Below, piece after piece: positions 9,016 through 16,307 of a stretch of DNA of 18,088 nucleotides (position 1 is its first letter; each line of letters opens with the position of its first letter). The notes below the pieces were generated by a model, which saw only the letters and a program-made list of their open reading frames with translations, had not been told where the DNA came from and searched no databases. Origin of the DNA: an uncultured Lachnospiraceae bacterium. GTDB lineage: Bacteria > Bacillota > Clostridia > Lachnospirales > Lachnospiraceae. The stretch covers positions 116,169 through 134,256 of the forward strand of contig CAPQSW010000004.1 in assembly GCA_948688495.1 (NCBI GenBank), written 5' to 3'. The position numbers and the translations under genes were made by a program.

Positions 9016-10419
9016 ATGGAGAAACAAAAAAGAAACTCATTTTCAGGCTCAGTCGGCTTTGTGCTTGCTGCTGCCGGAAGCGCTGTGGGACTGGGAAACA
9101 TCTGGAGGTTCCCCTATCTGGCTGCAAAAGACGGCGGAGGACTGTATCTGGTCATTTACCTGATTCTGGCGGTTACATTTGGTTTTACGCTGTTGGTGAC
9201 GGAGATTGCGATAGGACGTAAGACGAAGCAGAGTCCACTGACAGCTTACAGCAAGCTTCGCTCAAAGTGGGGATTTCTGGGTGTGCTTGCCTGTCTGGTG
9301 CCGGTTATTATCCTGCCCTATTACTGTGCGATTGGCGGCTGGGTTTTGAAATATTTCCTTGCTTTTCTTACCGGGGAAGGCGTACAGGCGGCAGAAGACG
9401 GATATTTTACCGGATTTATTTCTGAGGAGGTATCTCCGATTGTGCTGCTGGTAATCTTCCTTGCTGTGGTATCCATTGTCATTATCCTTGGGGTAAATAA
9501 AGGAATTGAGACATTTTCCAAGGTATTGATGCCGGTGCTGATTCTGCTTGTGGTGGGGATTGCCATTTTCTCTTTGACAATTTCCTATACGGATGCGCAG
9601 GGTGTTACAAGAACGGGGCTTGAGGGCTTTAAAATTTATGTGGTGCCTGATTTCAGCGGGCTTACGGTAAAAGGATTTTTCACGGTGCTATTGGACGCTA
9701 TGGGGCAGTTGTTTTTCAGCCTCAGTGTTGCCATGGGAATTATGGTAGCGTATGGTTCTTATGTAAAGGATGAGGATAACCTGGTGCGCTCCATCAACCA
9801 GATAGAGATTTTCGATACGGTAGTGGCGTTTCTTGCCGGCGTCATGATTATACCGGCGGTATTTACTTTCATGGGAAGAGAAGGGATGGAAGCTTCCGGC
9901 CCCAGCCTTATGTTCGTATCCCTGCCCAAGGTATTTGCCGCTATGGGCAAGGTGGGGAACGTGGTCGGCTGCCTGTTCTTTGCGATGGTGTTGTTTGCAG
10001 CATTGACGAGCGCTATTTCCGTTATGGAGGCAGTTGTATCAAGCCTGATGGATAAGTTTCATCTGTCCAGGCTCAAGGCATCCCTGATTGAGATGGGTAT
10101 AGCGCTTGTCGGCGGAATTGCAGTGTGTCTGGGTTATAACAAGTGGTACTTTGAGTTTCAACTGCCAAACGGTGCGACAGCACAGATTCTGGATATCATG
10201 GACTATCTGAGCAATAACCTGTTTATGCCGCTCGTGGCAATCGGAACTTGCGTTCTAGTTGGCTGGCTCTTAAAACCCAAAACAATTATTGATGAAGTGG
10301 AAAAGGGCGGACGAAAGTTTGGCAGGCGCGGACTTTATGTTGTGATGGTAAAATATATTGCGCCGGTATTGTTGTTTGTCCTGCTGCTGAAATCCGTGGG
10401 AATCCTGACGGTAATCTAG
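9016..10419 (+). CDS. Sodium-dependent NSS/SNF-family amino acid transporter
   Basis: This 467-residue protein belongs to the neurotransmitter:sodium symporter family (LeuT fold). These proteins couple Na+ entry to amino acid uptake. The broken TM1 motif AVGLGNIWRFPYL, which shapes the sodium and substrate sites in LeuT, is at residues 23-35, and the TM6-like segment QLFFSLSVAMGIMVAYGSY is also present. The length fits the shorter bacterial type with about 11 membrane segments (as in Tyt1/MhsT). I chose ATG 9016 rather than GTG 9004: AGAAGGAGTGGAG (8997-9009) ends 6 nt before the ATG and overlaps the GTG. The sensor diguanylate cyclase gene follows 35 nt after its stop with no terminator between, so they probably form one transcript. 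The substrate (aromatic or aliphatic amino acids in characterised relatives) is inferred. Confidence 0.9.
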   Translation: MEKQKRNSFSGSVGFVLAAAGSAVGLGNIWRFPYLAAKDGGGLYLVIYLILAVTFGFTLLVTEIAIGRKTKQSPLTAYSKLRSKWGFLGVLACLVPVIILPYYCAIGGWVLKYFLAFLTGEGVQAAEDGYFTGFISEEVSPIVLLVIFLAVVSIVIILGVNKGIETFSKVLMPVLILLVVGIAIFSLTISYTDAQGVTRTGLEGFKIYVVPDFSGLTVKGFFTVLLDAMGQLFFSLSVAMGIMVAYGSYVKDEDNLVRSINQIEIFDTVVAFLAGVMIIPAVFTFMGREGMEASGPSLMFVSLPKVFAAMGKVGNVVGCLFFAMVLFAALTSAISVMEAVVSSLMDKFHLSRLKASLIEMGIALVGGIAVCLGYNKWYFEFQLPNGATAQILDIMDYLSNNLFMPLVAIGTCVLVGWLLKPKTIIDEVEKGGRKFGRRGLYVVMVKYIAPVLLFVLLLKSVGILTVI

Positions 10420-10454
10420 CAGTCGGGAAGTTTTTAGAAAGAGATGGAAACCTT

Positions 10455-12374
10455 ATGCAGAAGACTTTTATTAAATATACTGTTGCTATTATGACGTCAG
10501 CGATTTTACTGATACTTCTTATCAATGTGCTTTTTAATAAATATACGATGGAGAACCAGCAGTATAATAGCTTTCAGGCAAAGATTGGACAGGTAATCCA
10601 TACGATAGATAACAACAGGCAGGAGCTAGCGCTTTTAAAGAGTAATCTGGATGAGGATTATCTTATCAGGGCAAGAGCAGCGGCTTATGTGGTAGATATG
10701 CAAGAGGAGGTATCCATGAATGTATCGAAGATGCAGTATCTTGCAAAGCTGCTAAATGTGGATGAACTTCATGTCATAGACGAAAATGGGATGATTGCGT
10801 CTGCTTCTGTTCCGCAGTACGTTGGGATTGATATGGCGGACCACAAACAGACGCGTCCGTTTCTTGCACTTTTAGAAAATGATGGGGAAGATGCGTATCT
10901 TATCCAGGACCCGCAGCCCAATGCTGCCGAGGGGAGAGTGATGCAGTATGTGGGGGTGGCGAGAAAGGTACAGAAAGGGGTTGTCCAGGTCGGCTTTGAA
11001 CCCAAACGTCAGTTAGAGGCGCAGGCAAGGAATACTTACGATTATATTTTTTCAAGATTTCCTACGGATATAGGGGAAGAACTTTTTGTTGTGGACAGTG
11101 AGACGGGTGAAGTGTTAGGACACTCCGAGGGTCTTAAGGGAGATTTCAGCGGGGGATATTATCAGCTGGATGCGCTTCTGGAATGTGAAAGGGGTGCATA
11201 TAAAGCCGGGGCAGATGGGAAAAAGAGATATGTGGTGAGCAGAAGGAATGAGGATGTCTTAATCTGTGCAGCCATGTTGCAGGAGGATTTGATGGAAAAT
11301 CTTTTTGGTAATACGTTTCTTACGTTTATTTATCTGCTTATCATTGAAGTCACAGTGATCCTTTTGCTGAATTACCTTGTCAGGCGGAAAGTGATTGATG
11401 GGATACATAGAGTTAACGAAGATCTGTCCGCCATTACAGCCGGCAATTTTGATACCACAGTCTCAGTAGGTGGTAACCGCGAGTTTGAGGGATTGAGCAG
11501 TGGTATCAATGCAATGGTGACAAGTATTGTCAATATATCCAACCGGATGTCTGCGATAATTGAAATTAGCAAGATACCGTTAGCGGCTTTTGAGTATGAA
11601 AGCGCGTGCAACCATGTATTTGTGACCTCAGGGGTGGGAGGACTTTTGGATATCCCAGAGAAGAAGATGGCTGCGTTTTGTAAAGATGCGGCTGCCTTTG
11701 ACAAATATATCCAGCAGGTTACGGAAAATTCCATAGAAGGGGAAACGGATGTTTACCAGATTCATGAGGAAAAATATGTAAGGATTCATATGTCGCAGTC
11801 TTTGGAGGGAAAGCTTGGCGTCATCACAGATGTTACTTCGGATGTGATGGAGAAAAAGAGAATGCGTTACGAGAATACTCATGATGCGCTTACCGGACTG
11901 TATAAATTCCAGTATTTTAAACTACAGGCGGAGGAGCTTCTTCGCAAACTGGCAGTTGGTCAGGCCTGTGCTGCCGTCATGCTGGATTTGGATTTTTTCA
12001 AGGGCATTAATGACACATTTGGCCACGATGTGGGAGACCAATATCTGCAAAGTTTTTCGAATGTTATGAAAGAGATGCCTAAGGAGCACTTTTTAACTTC
12101 CAGGCGTTCTGGAGATGAATTCTGCATGATGATTTTTGCGTGTCAGGATAGGGAGGAAATCGTAAGTTATCTCAACGATTTTTATGACAAACTCGGGAAG
12201 AATCCGATTGCATTGTCAGATACAGAGACTAGGGTGATCAGTGCTTCTGCCGGCTTTGCATGGACGGATGATGCCAATACCGAAATATCCGGACTGCTTG
12301 GCCAGGCGGATGAAGCGCTCTATGAGGTTAAGCGTGATACAAAGGGGACGTTTGGGGAGTATGGCGCGTGCTGA
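10455..12374 (+). CDS. Membrane sensor diguanylate cyclase (Cache-HAMP-PAS-like-GGDEF)
   Basis: This 639-residue protein probably makes cyclic di-GMP in response to an extracellular ligand. Domain order: TM1 at about residues 7-28; an extracytoplasmic Cache-type sensor at about 30-280, with the LHVIDENGMIASASVP and VVDSETGEVLGHS repeats typical of double Cache; TM2 at about 283-308; HAMP (308-360); a PAS-like domain (361-470); and GGDEF (about 475-639). The catalytic core has THDALTGLY, LDLDFFKGIND, FGHDVGD and the signature RRSGDEF (SGDEF at 552-556). The first Gly of the GGDEF signature is Ser. The metal-binding Asp and Glu are kept, so activity is likely but not certain. No RxxD inhibitory site is found five residues upstream (KEHF there), so product inhibition of the usual kind is not expected. 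The ATG start at 10455 has only a weak GAAAGAGATGG site. It is likely translated from the NSS transporter transcript. Confidence 0.87.
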   Translation: MQKTFIKYTVAIMTSAILLILLINVLFNKYTMENQQYNSFQAKIGQVIHTIDNNRQELALLKSNLDEDYLIRARAAAYVVDMQEEVSMNVSKMQYLAKLLNVDELHVIDENGMIASASVPQYVGIDMADHKQTRPFLALLENDGEDAYLIQDPQPNAAEGRVMQYVGVARKVQKGVVQVGFEPKRQLEAQARNTYDYIFSRFPTDIGEELFVVDSETGEVLGHSEGLKGDFSGGYYQLDALLECERGAYKAGADGKKRYVVSRRNEDVLICAAMLQEDLMENLFGNTFLTFIYLLIIEVTVILLLNYLVRRKVIDGIHRVNEDLSAITAGNFDTTVSVGGNREFEGLSSGINAMVTSIVNISNRMSAIIEISKIPLAAFEYESACNHVFVTSGVGGLLDIPEKKMAAFCKDAAAFDKYIQQVTENSIEGETDVYQIHEEKYVRIHMSQSLEGKLGVITDVTSDVMEKKRMRYENTHDALTGLYKFQYFKLQAEELLRKLAVGQACAAVMLDLDFFKGINDTFGHDVGDQYLQSFSNVMKEMPKEHFLTSRRSGDEFCMMIFACQDREEIVSYLNDFYDKLGKNPIALSDTETRVISASAGFAWTDDANTEISGLLGQADEALYEVKRDTKGTFGEYGAC

Positions 12375-12424
12375 ATTGTTGCTGTATGTAGTTAAGTGTT
12401 TCAAAGGAATGCATTTAAAGTATT

Positions 12425-12435
12425 TGGTATATAAT
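12425..12435 (+). promoter_or_regulatory. Possible extended -10 of the oxidoreductase gene
   Basis: TGGTATATAAT (12425-12435) contains a perfect TATAAT (12430-12435) and a TG two bases before TATATA. No clear -35 is found at 16-18 nt. The 125-nt gap after the cyclase gene holds no obvious terminator, so read-through is also possible. Confidence 0.35.
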
Positions 12436-12499
12436 GAGAAGATGAGTATAGGGATGGTGAATTTTTCATGTTACAAATAAAGGAAGGAGCAGTTTTAAT

Positions 12500-13468
12500 A
12501 TGAAATTTGCAGTTTTGGCCCCGGGACATATTGCACACAGCATGGCAAGGGCAGTATCGGAGATTGAGAAGATAGAGTGTTACGCTGTAGCGTCCAGGGA
12601 TTATGGACGTGCAGCAGATTTTGCGAAGCAGTGGGGATTTGAGAAAGCTTACGGTTCTTATGAGGAGATGGTGAAGGACCCACAGGTGGAACTTGTCTAT
12701 GTGGCTTCGCCGCATTCCCATCATTACGAGCATACAAGATTGTGTTTGGAGCATGGCAAGCATGTGCTGGTGGAAAAAGCATTTACGGTAAATGCAAAAC
12801 AGGCACGGGAATTGATTCAGTTATCGGAGGAAAAGGGACTGCTGCTGGCGGAGGCAATCTGGACACGGTATATGCCGAGCCGGAAAATGATTGATGATAT
12901 TCTTGCAAGCGGAGTACTTGGGAATGTGACTTCTCTGACGGCAAATCTCGGTTATATCCTGCCCCATGTGGAACGGATGCAGAATCCCGAACTGGCAGGC
13001 GGGGCATTGCTGGATTTGGGCGTATATCCCATCAATTTTGCATTGATGGCGTTTCATGGAAGTATAAAAGAGGTAAACGCGACAGCGATTATGTCTCCCA
13101 AAGGCGTAGACTGGATGAACAGCATTACACTGTCCTTTGCGGATGGAAAAATGGCGGTGCTGCACAGTGATATGCTGGCCCAGACCGACCGACAGGGTGT
13201 TATCAGCGGAGATAAAGGTTATCTGGAGGTGCAGAATATCAATAACTGCGAGGAGATCCGTGTATTTAATCTGGAAAGAAAAATGACAGCCAGTTATCAG
13301 GTTCCAGAGCAGATAAACGGATATGAATATGAGGTATTGTCCTGTATACGGGCGATTGAGGAGGGCAGAACAGAATGTGAGGAAATGCCCCACAGTGAAA
13401 TCCTGCGGGTGATGGAATTGTTGGACAGGATACGGGAACAGTGGGGGATGTCATATCCCTGTGAGTAA
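12500..13468 (+). CDS. Gfo/Idh/MocA-family NAD(P)-dependent oxidoreductase
   Basis: This 322-residue cytoplasmic dehydrogenase has the usual two-part fold. An N-terminal Rossmann domain (about 1-120) begins MKFAVLAPGHIAHSMA, which is the GxGxxA nucleotide loop with its first Gly replaced by Ala. SPHSHHYEH follows, then HVLVEKAF, with the family's catalytic-site Lys at K93 in EKA rather than the common EKP. A C-terminal alpha/beta domain carries GGALLDLGVYPINFAL, with D172 and Y176 at the usual active-site loop, as in the dihydrodiol dehydrogenase-like branch. Such enzymes oxidise or reduce sugars, inositols or related alcohols; the substrate cannot be told from the sequence. GGAAGGAG (12482-12489) precedes the ATG by 10 nt. 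No sugar metabolism gene is adjacent, so it looks monocistronic. Confidence 0.87.
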   Translation: MKFAVLAPGHIAHSMARAVSEIEKIECYAVASRDYGRAADFAKQWGFEKAYGSYEEMVKDPQVELVYVASPHSHHYEHTRLCLEHGKHVLVEKAFTVNAKQARELIQLSEEKGLLLAEAIWTRYMPSRKMIDDILASGVLGNVTSLTANLGYILPHVERMQNPELAGGALLDLGVYPINFALMAFHGSIKEVNATAIMSPKGVDWMNSITLSFADGKMAVLHSDMLAQTDRQGVISGDKGYLEVQNINNCEEIRVFNLERKMTASYQVPEQINGYEYEVLSCIRAIEEGRTECEEMPHSEILRVMELLDRIREQWGMSYPCE

Positions 13469-13493
13469 AAATATAAACAAATATAACTGTATG

Positions 13494-13567
13494 AAAACGC
13501 ATATAAACGCAAATAAGCGCATATAAACGCACGCAAACGCACGAATAAACGCACGCGTGCGTTTTTT
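13494..13567 (+). repeat. Left array of 10-bp AAACGCA repeats with terminal palindrome
   Basis: AAACGCA starts at 13495, 13505, 13525, 13535 and 13547, with a variant AAGCGCA at 13515. The spacing is 10 nt (12 nt for the last step), one helical turn. The array ends in the 18-nt perfect palindrome AAACGCACGCGTGCGTTT (13547-13564). Two blocks of 24 nt (13518-13541) and 22 nt (13545-13566) are identical to the reverse complement of the right array (15294-15317 and 15271-15292). Confidence 0.9.
13547..13567 (+). terminator. Palindrome plus T run, possible terminator after the oxidoreductase gene
   Basis: The 18-nt palindrome (13547-13564) can form a 7-bp stem with a CGCG loop. The T residues run from 13562 to 13567 on the + strand. 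It would stop transcripts coming from the oxidoreductase gene before they reach the AlbA_2 gene. The stem has only three G-C pairs, so its strength is uncertain. Confidence 0.45.
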
Positions 13568-13571
13568 GTTA

Positions 13572-13600
13572 TTGAATAAACGCACGCGATGTGTTAAAGT
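13572..13600 (+). promoter_or_regulatory. Promoter of the AlbA_2 gene with an embedded repeat half-site
   Basis: A TTGAAT -35 (13572-13577) and a TAAAGT -10 (13595-13600) are 17 nt apart, and TGT precedes the -10 in extended form. The spacer starts with AAACGCACGCG (13578-13588), a copy of the repeat half-palindrome, which makes it a candidate operator. The start codon is 20 nt beyond the -10. Confidence 0.55.
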
Positions 13601-13620
13601 GTGTTTATGGAGGTGTCTGC

Positions 13621-15264
13621 ATGAGGAATATACCGGAAAGAGAGACGTTGACGATAGAATTTAAGAGCGATTTAAAGAAATTACATGACAATGATTTGAT
13701 CGATGCAGTTATTGGGATGACTAACACCAAGGGAGGAGTGCTTTTTCTTGGGGTTGAGGATAATGGTGCAATTACAGGACTCCATAAGCAGCATACAGAC
13801 GAAATCGGTGTTACTGCATTGATTGCCAATAAGACGGTTCCCTCTGTCGCAGTGAGAGCGGAAATTATTACGGAGGAAGAAAAAAATGTATTAAAAATTG
13901 AGATTCCCATGAGTAAGACAATTGTGGCTTCCAGTGACGGAAAGATTTTAAGAAGAAGGCTAAAAATGGATGGGATGCCGGAAAATGTTCCAATGTATCC
14001 GTATGAGATTAATACAAGGTTATCGGAATTGAGTCTGCTTGACTATTCTGCTCAAATTCTTTGCGGTGCAACGTGTGAAGATTTTGACCCAAATGAGAGG
14101 CAGCGTTTGCGCAGTATTATTAAAATGCGTAAAGGGGATAAGTCCCTGTTGGAATTGTCAGACGAAGAATTGGATAAGGCATTGCGTCTGATAAAGGAAG
14201 AAAATGGCGTACTGCATCCAACGGTAACAGGAATGCTTTTGATTGGAAAGGAAGAAAGGCTGCAGGAATTAATGCCAACGGCGAAAGCAGTGTTTCAGGT
14301 TCTGGAAGGAACAGCGGTAAGGGTCAATGAACAGTTTGCCAAGCCATTGCTGGCAGTTTTTGAAATTTTTGAAAATTATATGAAGGCATGGAATCCGGAA
14401 AGAGAAATGGAATATGGTCTGTTTCGTATTCCTATCCCGGAATTTTCAGAGACTGCTTTTCGGGAAGGGCTTGTAAATGCATTTTGCCACAGGGATTACT
14501 CGATATTGCAGATGGTCCGGCTAGCGGTTGAGGACGAAGGGCTGACTATCAGCAGTCCGGGAGGGTTTATTGATGGCGTAAATTTAGACAATCTTCTTAC
14601 TGTAGAACCTCACGGACGGAATCAGGCATTGGCGGACGCTTTGAAAAGGATTGGTCTGGCAGAGCGTACCGGCAGGGGAATTGACCGTATTTATGAAGGT
14701 TCCATTGTCTATGGGCGCCCCCTTCCCGATTATTCGGAATCAACAGAAACATATGTGAAATTGTTTATCCAGAGGGCGGAGCCTGACTTGCCGTTTGCAC
14801 AGATGATCTCCAATGAAGAAAACCGGATGGGAAGGATGCTGCCGATTAATTCTCTATTGATTTTGTCTGCATTACAGGCGCAGAGAAGATCATCCATTCA
14901 TGAATTGTCAGAGATGATACATGTAAGTGAGGCAAGGACGAAGGCAAATGTCGAGAAATTGCTGGAAAGTGGATTGGTAGAGGCGGCTGGCAGCGGGAAA
15001 TCCAGGGCTTATATATTAAGCGCTAAGATATACAGGCAGCAGGATAATTCCATCGGGTATGTAAGGCAGACAGGAATTGACAAGGTTAAGTATGAAGAAT
15101 TGGTTTTAAAGCTTGCAAAGCAACAAGGGTATGTTACGAGGCATAATGTAATAGAATTGTTGAATATCAGTAATGGACAGGCGTACCGTATTCTGAAAAA
15201 ACTGGTAGATAAGAAGCGTTTGGTATTAAGCGGGAAGGGGCGTTCTGCAAGATATATTTTATAG
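13621..15264 (+). CDS. AlbA_2 (Schlafen-type) ATP-binding putative DNA-binding regulator
   Basis: This 547-residue protein has the COG2865 layout. An N-terminal AlbA_2/Schlafen domain (about 8-110) contains ETLTIEFKS and NTKGGVLFLGVEDNG. A HATPase_c_4-type region (about 270-375) has FREGLVNAFCHRDYS and GLAERTGRGIDRIYE. Two C-terminal winged-helix segments follow, about 400-465 (SIHELSEMIHVSEARTKANV) and 485-547 (RHNVIELLNISNGQAYRILK). I chose ATG 13621 because GGAGGTG (13609-13615) lies just upstream; a longer frame from ATG 13591 would start inside the likely promoter. Family members are annotated as transcriptional regulators or found near mobile and defence genes; the actual role is unknown. 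The gene sits alone between two mirror-image repeat arrays and is probably autoregulated through them (inference). Confidence 0.85.
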   Translation: MRNIPERETLTIEFKSDLKKLHDNDLIDAVIGMTNTKGGVLFLGVEDNGAITGLHKQHTDEIGVTALIANKTVPSVAVRAEIITEEEKNVLKIEIPMSKTIVASSDGKILRRRLKMDGMPENVPMYPYEINTRLSELSLLDYSAQILCGATCEDFDPNERQRLRSIIKMRKGDKSLLELSDEELDKALRLIKEENGVLHPTVTGMLLIGKEERLQELMPTAKAVFQVLEGTAVRVNEQFAKPLLAVFEIFENYMKAWNPEREMEYGLFRIPIPEFSETAFREGLVNAFCHRDYSILQMVRLAVEDEGLTISSPGGFIDGVNLDNLLTVEPHGRNQALADALKRIGLAERTGRGIDRIYEGSIVYGRPLPDYSESTETYVKLFIQRAEPDLPFAQMISNEENRMGRMLPINSLLILSALQAQRRSSIHELSEMIHVSEARTKANVEKLLESGLVEAAGSGKSRAYILSAKIYRQQDNSIGYVRQTGIDKVKYEELVLKLAKQQGYVTRHNVIELLNISNGQAYRILKKLVDKKRLVLSGKGRSARYIL

Positions 15265-15267
15265 GAA

Positions 15268-15290
15268 GATAAAAACGCACGCGTGCGTTT
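15268..15290 (-). terminator. Palindrome plus T run, possible terminator of the ABC importer operon
   Basis: Read on the minus strand, the 18-nt palindrome (15290-15273) runs into TTTTT and ATC. It sits about 70 nt after the stop codon of the minus-strand ATPase gene and could end that transcript. It may also act on the + strand at the end of the AlbA_2 gene, although only three T follow there. Confidence 0.45.
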
Positions 15291-15337
15291 ATATGCGTTT
15301 GCGTGCGTTTATATGCGTTTTATATGTATTTGCGTGT
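15271..15337 (-). repeat. Right array of 10-bp repeats, inverted relative to the left array
   Basis: On the + strand TGCGTTT occurs at 15284, 15294, 15304 and 15314, exactly 10 nt apart, followed by degenerate TGTATTT (15325) and TGCGTGT (15331). Next to the AlbA_2 stop codon lies the same 18-nt palindrome (15273-15290) as in the left array. The two arrays are inverted repeats about 1.7 kb apart and enclose only the AlbA_2 gene. Confidence 0.9.
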
Positions 15338-15358
15338 AATTTCCGGCTGTGGGATTGG

Positions 15359-16144
15359 TTATCCCTGCGTAAACCGTGCCAAAAACTGCCGGGTCCGTTC
15401 TTCCTTTGGATGTTCAAATACCTCGATGGGGTCTCCCTGTTCGAGAATATGACCATCATCCATGAAAATCACATGGTTAGCCACGTCCCGGGCAAAAGCC
15501 ATCTCATGTGTGACGATAACCATTGTGGTATTTTTTTCCGCAAGTTCTTTCATAACCTTTAAAACTTCACCAGTCAATTCCGGGTCAAGGGCAGAGGTCG
15601 GTTCATCGAAACATAGAATGTCAGGCGAAAGCGCAAGCGCTCGCGCAATTGCCACACGCTGGCACTGTCCGCCGGACAACTGGTGGGGATAGTTTCCCAT
15701 TCGGTCGCCAAGTCCCATCTGATCCAGCAGTTCGGATGCCTGTATCTCAATCTCTGCGTGGATTTTTTTGCGTTCTGTTTTGTAATTGGGAAGCTCTTTT
15801 GCCAGCAATTCTTTTGCCAACATTACATTCTGTAATGCCGTGTACTGCGGAAACAGATGGAAAGACTGGAAGACTAGGCCGAAGTGCAGACGCTTTTTGC
15901 GGATTTCAGATTCCTGCTGTGTCTTCGGATCGTCAGCGTCAAACAGTGTTTCCCCATTTACACGGATAATTCCCTTATCAGGCCGTTCCAGAAAATTCAG
16001 ACAGCGCAAAAGCGTCGTCTTTCCACTGCCAGAAGAACCAATGATAGAGACAACCTGTCCCTTTTCGAGAGAAAAGCTGATGTCTTTCAATACTTCTGTT
16101 CGATCAAAATATTTACGAATATGTTCTACTTCTAAAATCGGCAT
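15359..16144 (-). CDS. Polar amino acid ABC transporter, ATP-binding protein
   Basis: This 261-residue cytoplasmic ATPase belongs to the polar amino acid uptake family (GlnQ/HisP/ArtP type). All nucleotide-binding motifs are present: Walker A GSSGSGKTT (36-44), Q-loop Q93, signature LSGGQ (156-160), Walker B ILCFDEPTSALD with catalytic E181, and H-loop H213. It energises import by the permease encoded upstream. AGGAGGAAGG (16151-16160 on the + strand) precedes the ATG. The Shine-Dalgarno sequence overlaps the stop codon of an upstream mini-ORF and is the third copy of a repeated leader motif, so its translation may be coupled or regulated. It is the last gene of the operon. Confidence 0.93.
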   Translation of the reverse strand: MPILEVEHIRKYFDRTEVLKDISFSLEKGQVVSIIGSSGSGKTTLLRCLNFLERPDKGIIRVNGETLFDADDPKTQQESEIRKKRLHFGLVFQSFHLFPQYTALQNVMLAKELLAKELPNYKTERKKIHAEIEIQASELLDQMGLGDRMGNYPHQLSGGQCQRVAIARALALSPDILCFDEPTSALDPELTGEVLKVMKELAEKNTTMVIVTHEMAFARDVANHVIFMDDGHILEQGDPIEVFEHPKEERTRQFLARFTQG

Positions 16145-16158
16145 TTCTGTCCTTCCTC

Positions 16159-16194
16159 CTATTTATCGGAAGGCATTCCAGAAATGCTACGCAT
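16159..16194 (-). CDS. Putative 11-residue leader peptide before the ATPase gene
   Basis: ATG at 16194-16192 opens a frame reading MRSISGMPSDK and ending in TAG at 16161-16159. AGGAGGAAGG lies 3 nt upstream of the ATG. The TAG overlaps the AGGAGG of the ATPase gene, whose start is 14 nt further on, a layout suited to re-initiation. The coding sequence is also half of a hairpin, so it may be an RNA element rather than a peptide. Confidence 0.3.
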   Translation of the reverse strand: MRSISGMPSDK

Positions 16195-16220
16195 TTGCCT
16201 TCCTCCTATTTAGTGGTATC
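16166..16220 (-). repeat. Intergenic hairpin repeat, copy proximal to the ATPase gene
   Basis: This 55-nt segment is identical to 16254-16307 apart from one extra T. Within it GGAAGGCA pairs with TGCCTTCC and AATGC pairs with GCATT around TAC. On the minus strand it carries AGGAGG followed by an ATG. The two copies start 88 nt apart. Confidence 0.9.
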
Positions 16221-16231
16221 GGCACGCGCCG

Positions 16232-16282
16232 CTATGCGTCACCTGCCAAGTCGTCGGAAGGCATTCCAGAAATGCTACGCAT
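16232..16282 (-). CDS. Putative 16-residue mini-ORF in the permease-ATPase junction
   Basis: ATG at 16282-16280 opens MRSISGMPSDDLAGDA and ends in TAG at 16234-16232. AGGAGG (16295-16290) precedes it. Its first nine residues equal those of the downstream 11-residue mini-ORF because both lie in the duplicated segment. There is no homology evidence for a product. Confidence 0.25.
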   Translation of the reverse strand: MRSISGMPSDDLAGDA

Positions 16283-16307
16283 TTGCCTTCCTCCTATTAG
16301 TGGTATC
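16254..16307 (-). repeat. Intergenic hairpin repeat, copy proximal to the permease gene
   Basis: This is the second copy of the 54/55-nt hairpin segment, starting 4 nt after the permease stop. A third, shorter copy of the AATAGGAGGAAGG part is the ATPase gene's own Shine-Dalgarno region (16151-16163). Confidence 0.9.

Noticed and set aside
12443..12480. A 12-codon frame (MSIGMVNFSCYK) just after the TATAAT before the oxidoreductase gene
   Set aside because: It has no Shine-Dalgarno sequence and no sign of conservation can be seen; likely chance.
13494..13567. Short regular repeats that could suggest a CRISPR array
   Set aside because: The units are 10 nt with no unique spacers of 26-40 nt, and no cas genes are near. 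The pattern is a phased tandem repeat.
13591..13620. Earlier start codon (ATG 13591) for the AlbA_2 protein
   Set aside because: It overlaps the likely -10 region and has no Shine-Dalgarno sequence, while ATG 13621 has GGAGGTG at good spacing.
13468..15361. A classic insertion sequence
   Set aside because: No transposase or integrase motif is in the enclosed gene and no clear target-site duplication was found outside the inverted arrays; kept only as one hypothesis for the cassette.
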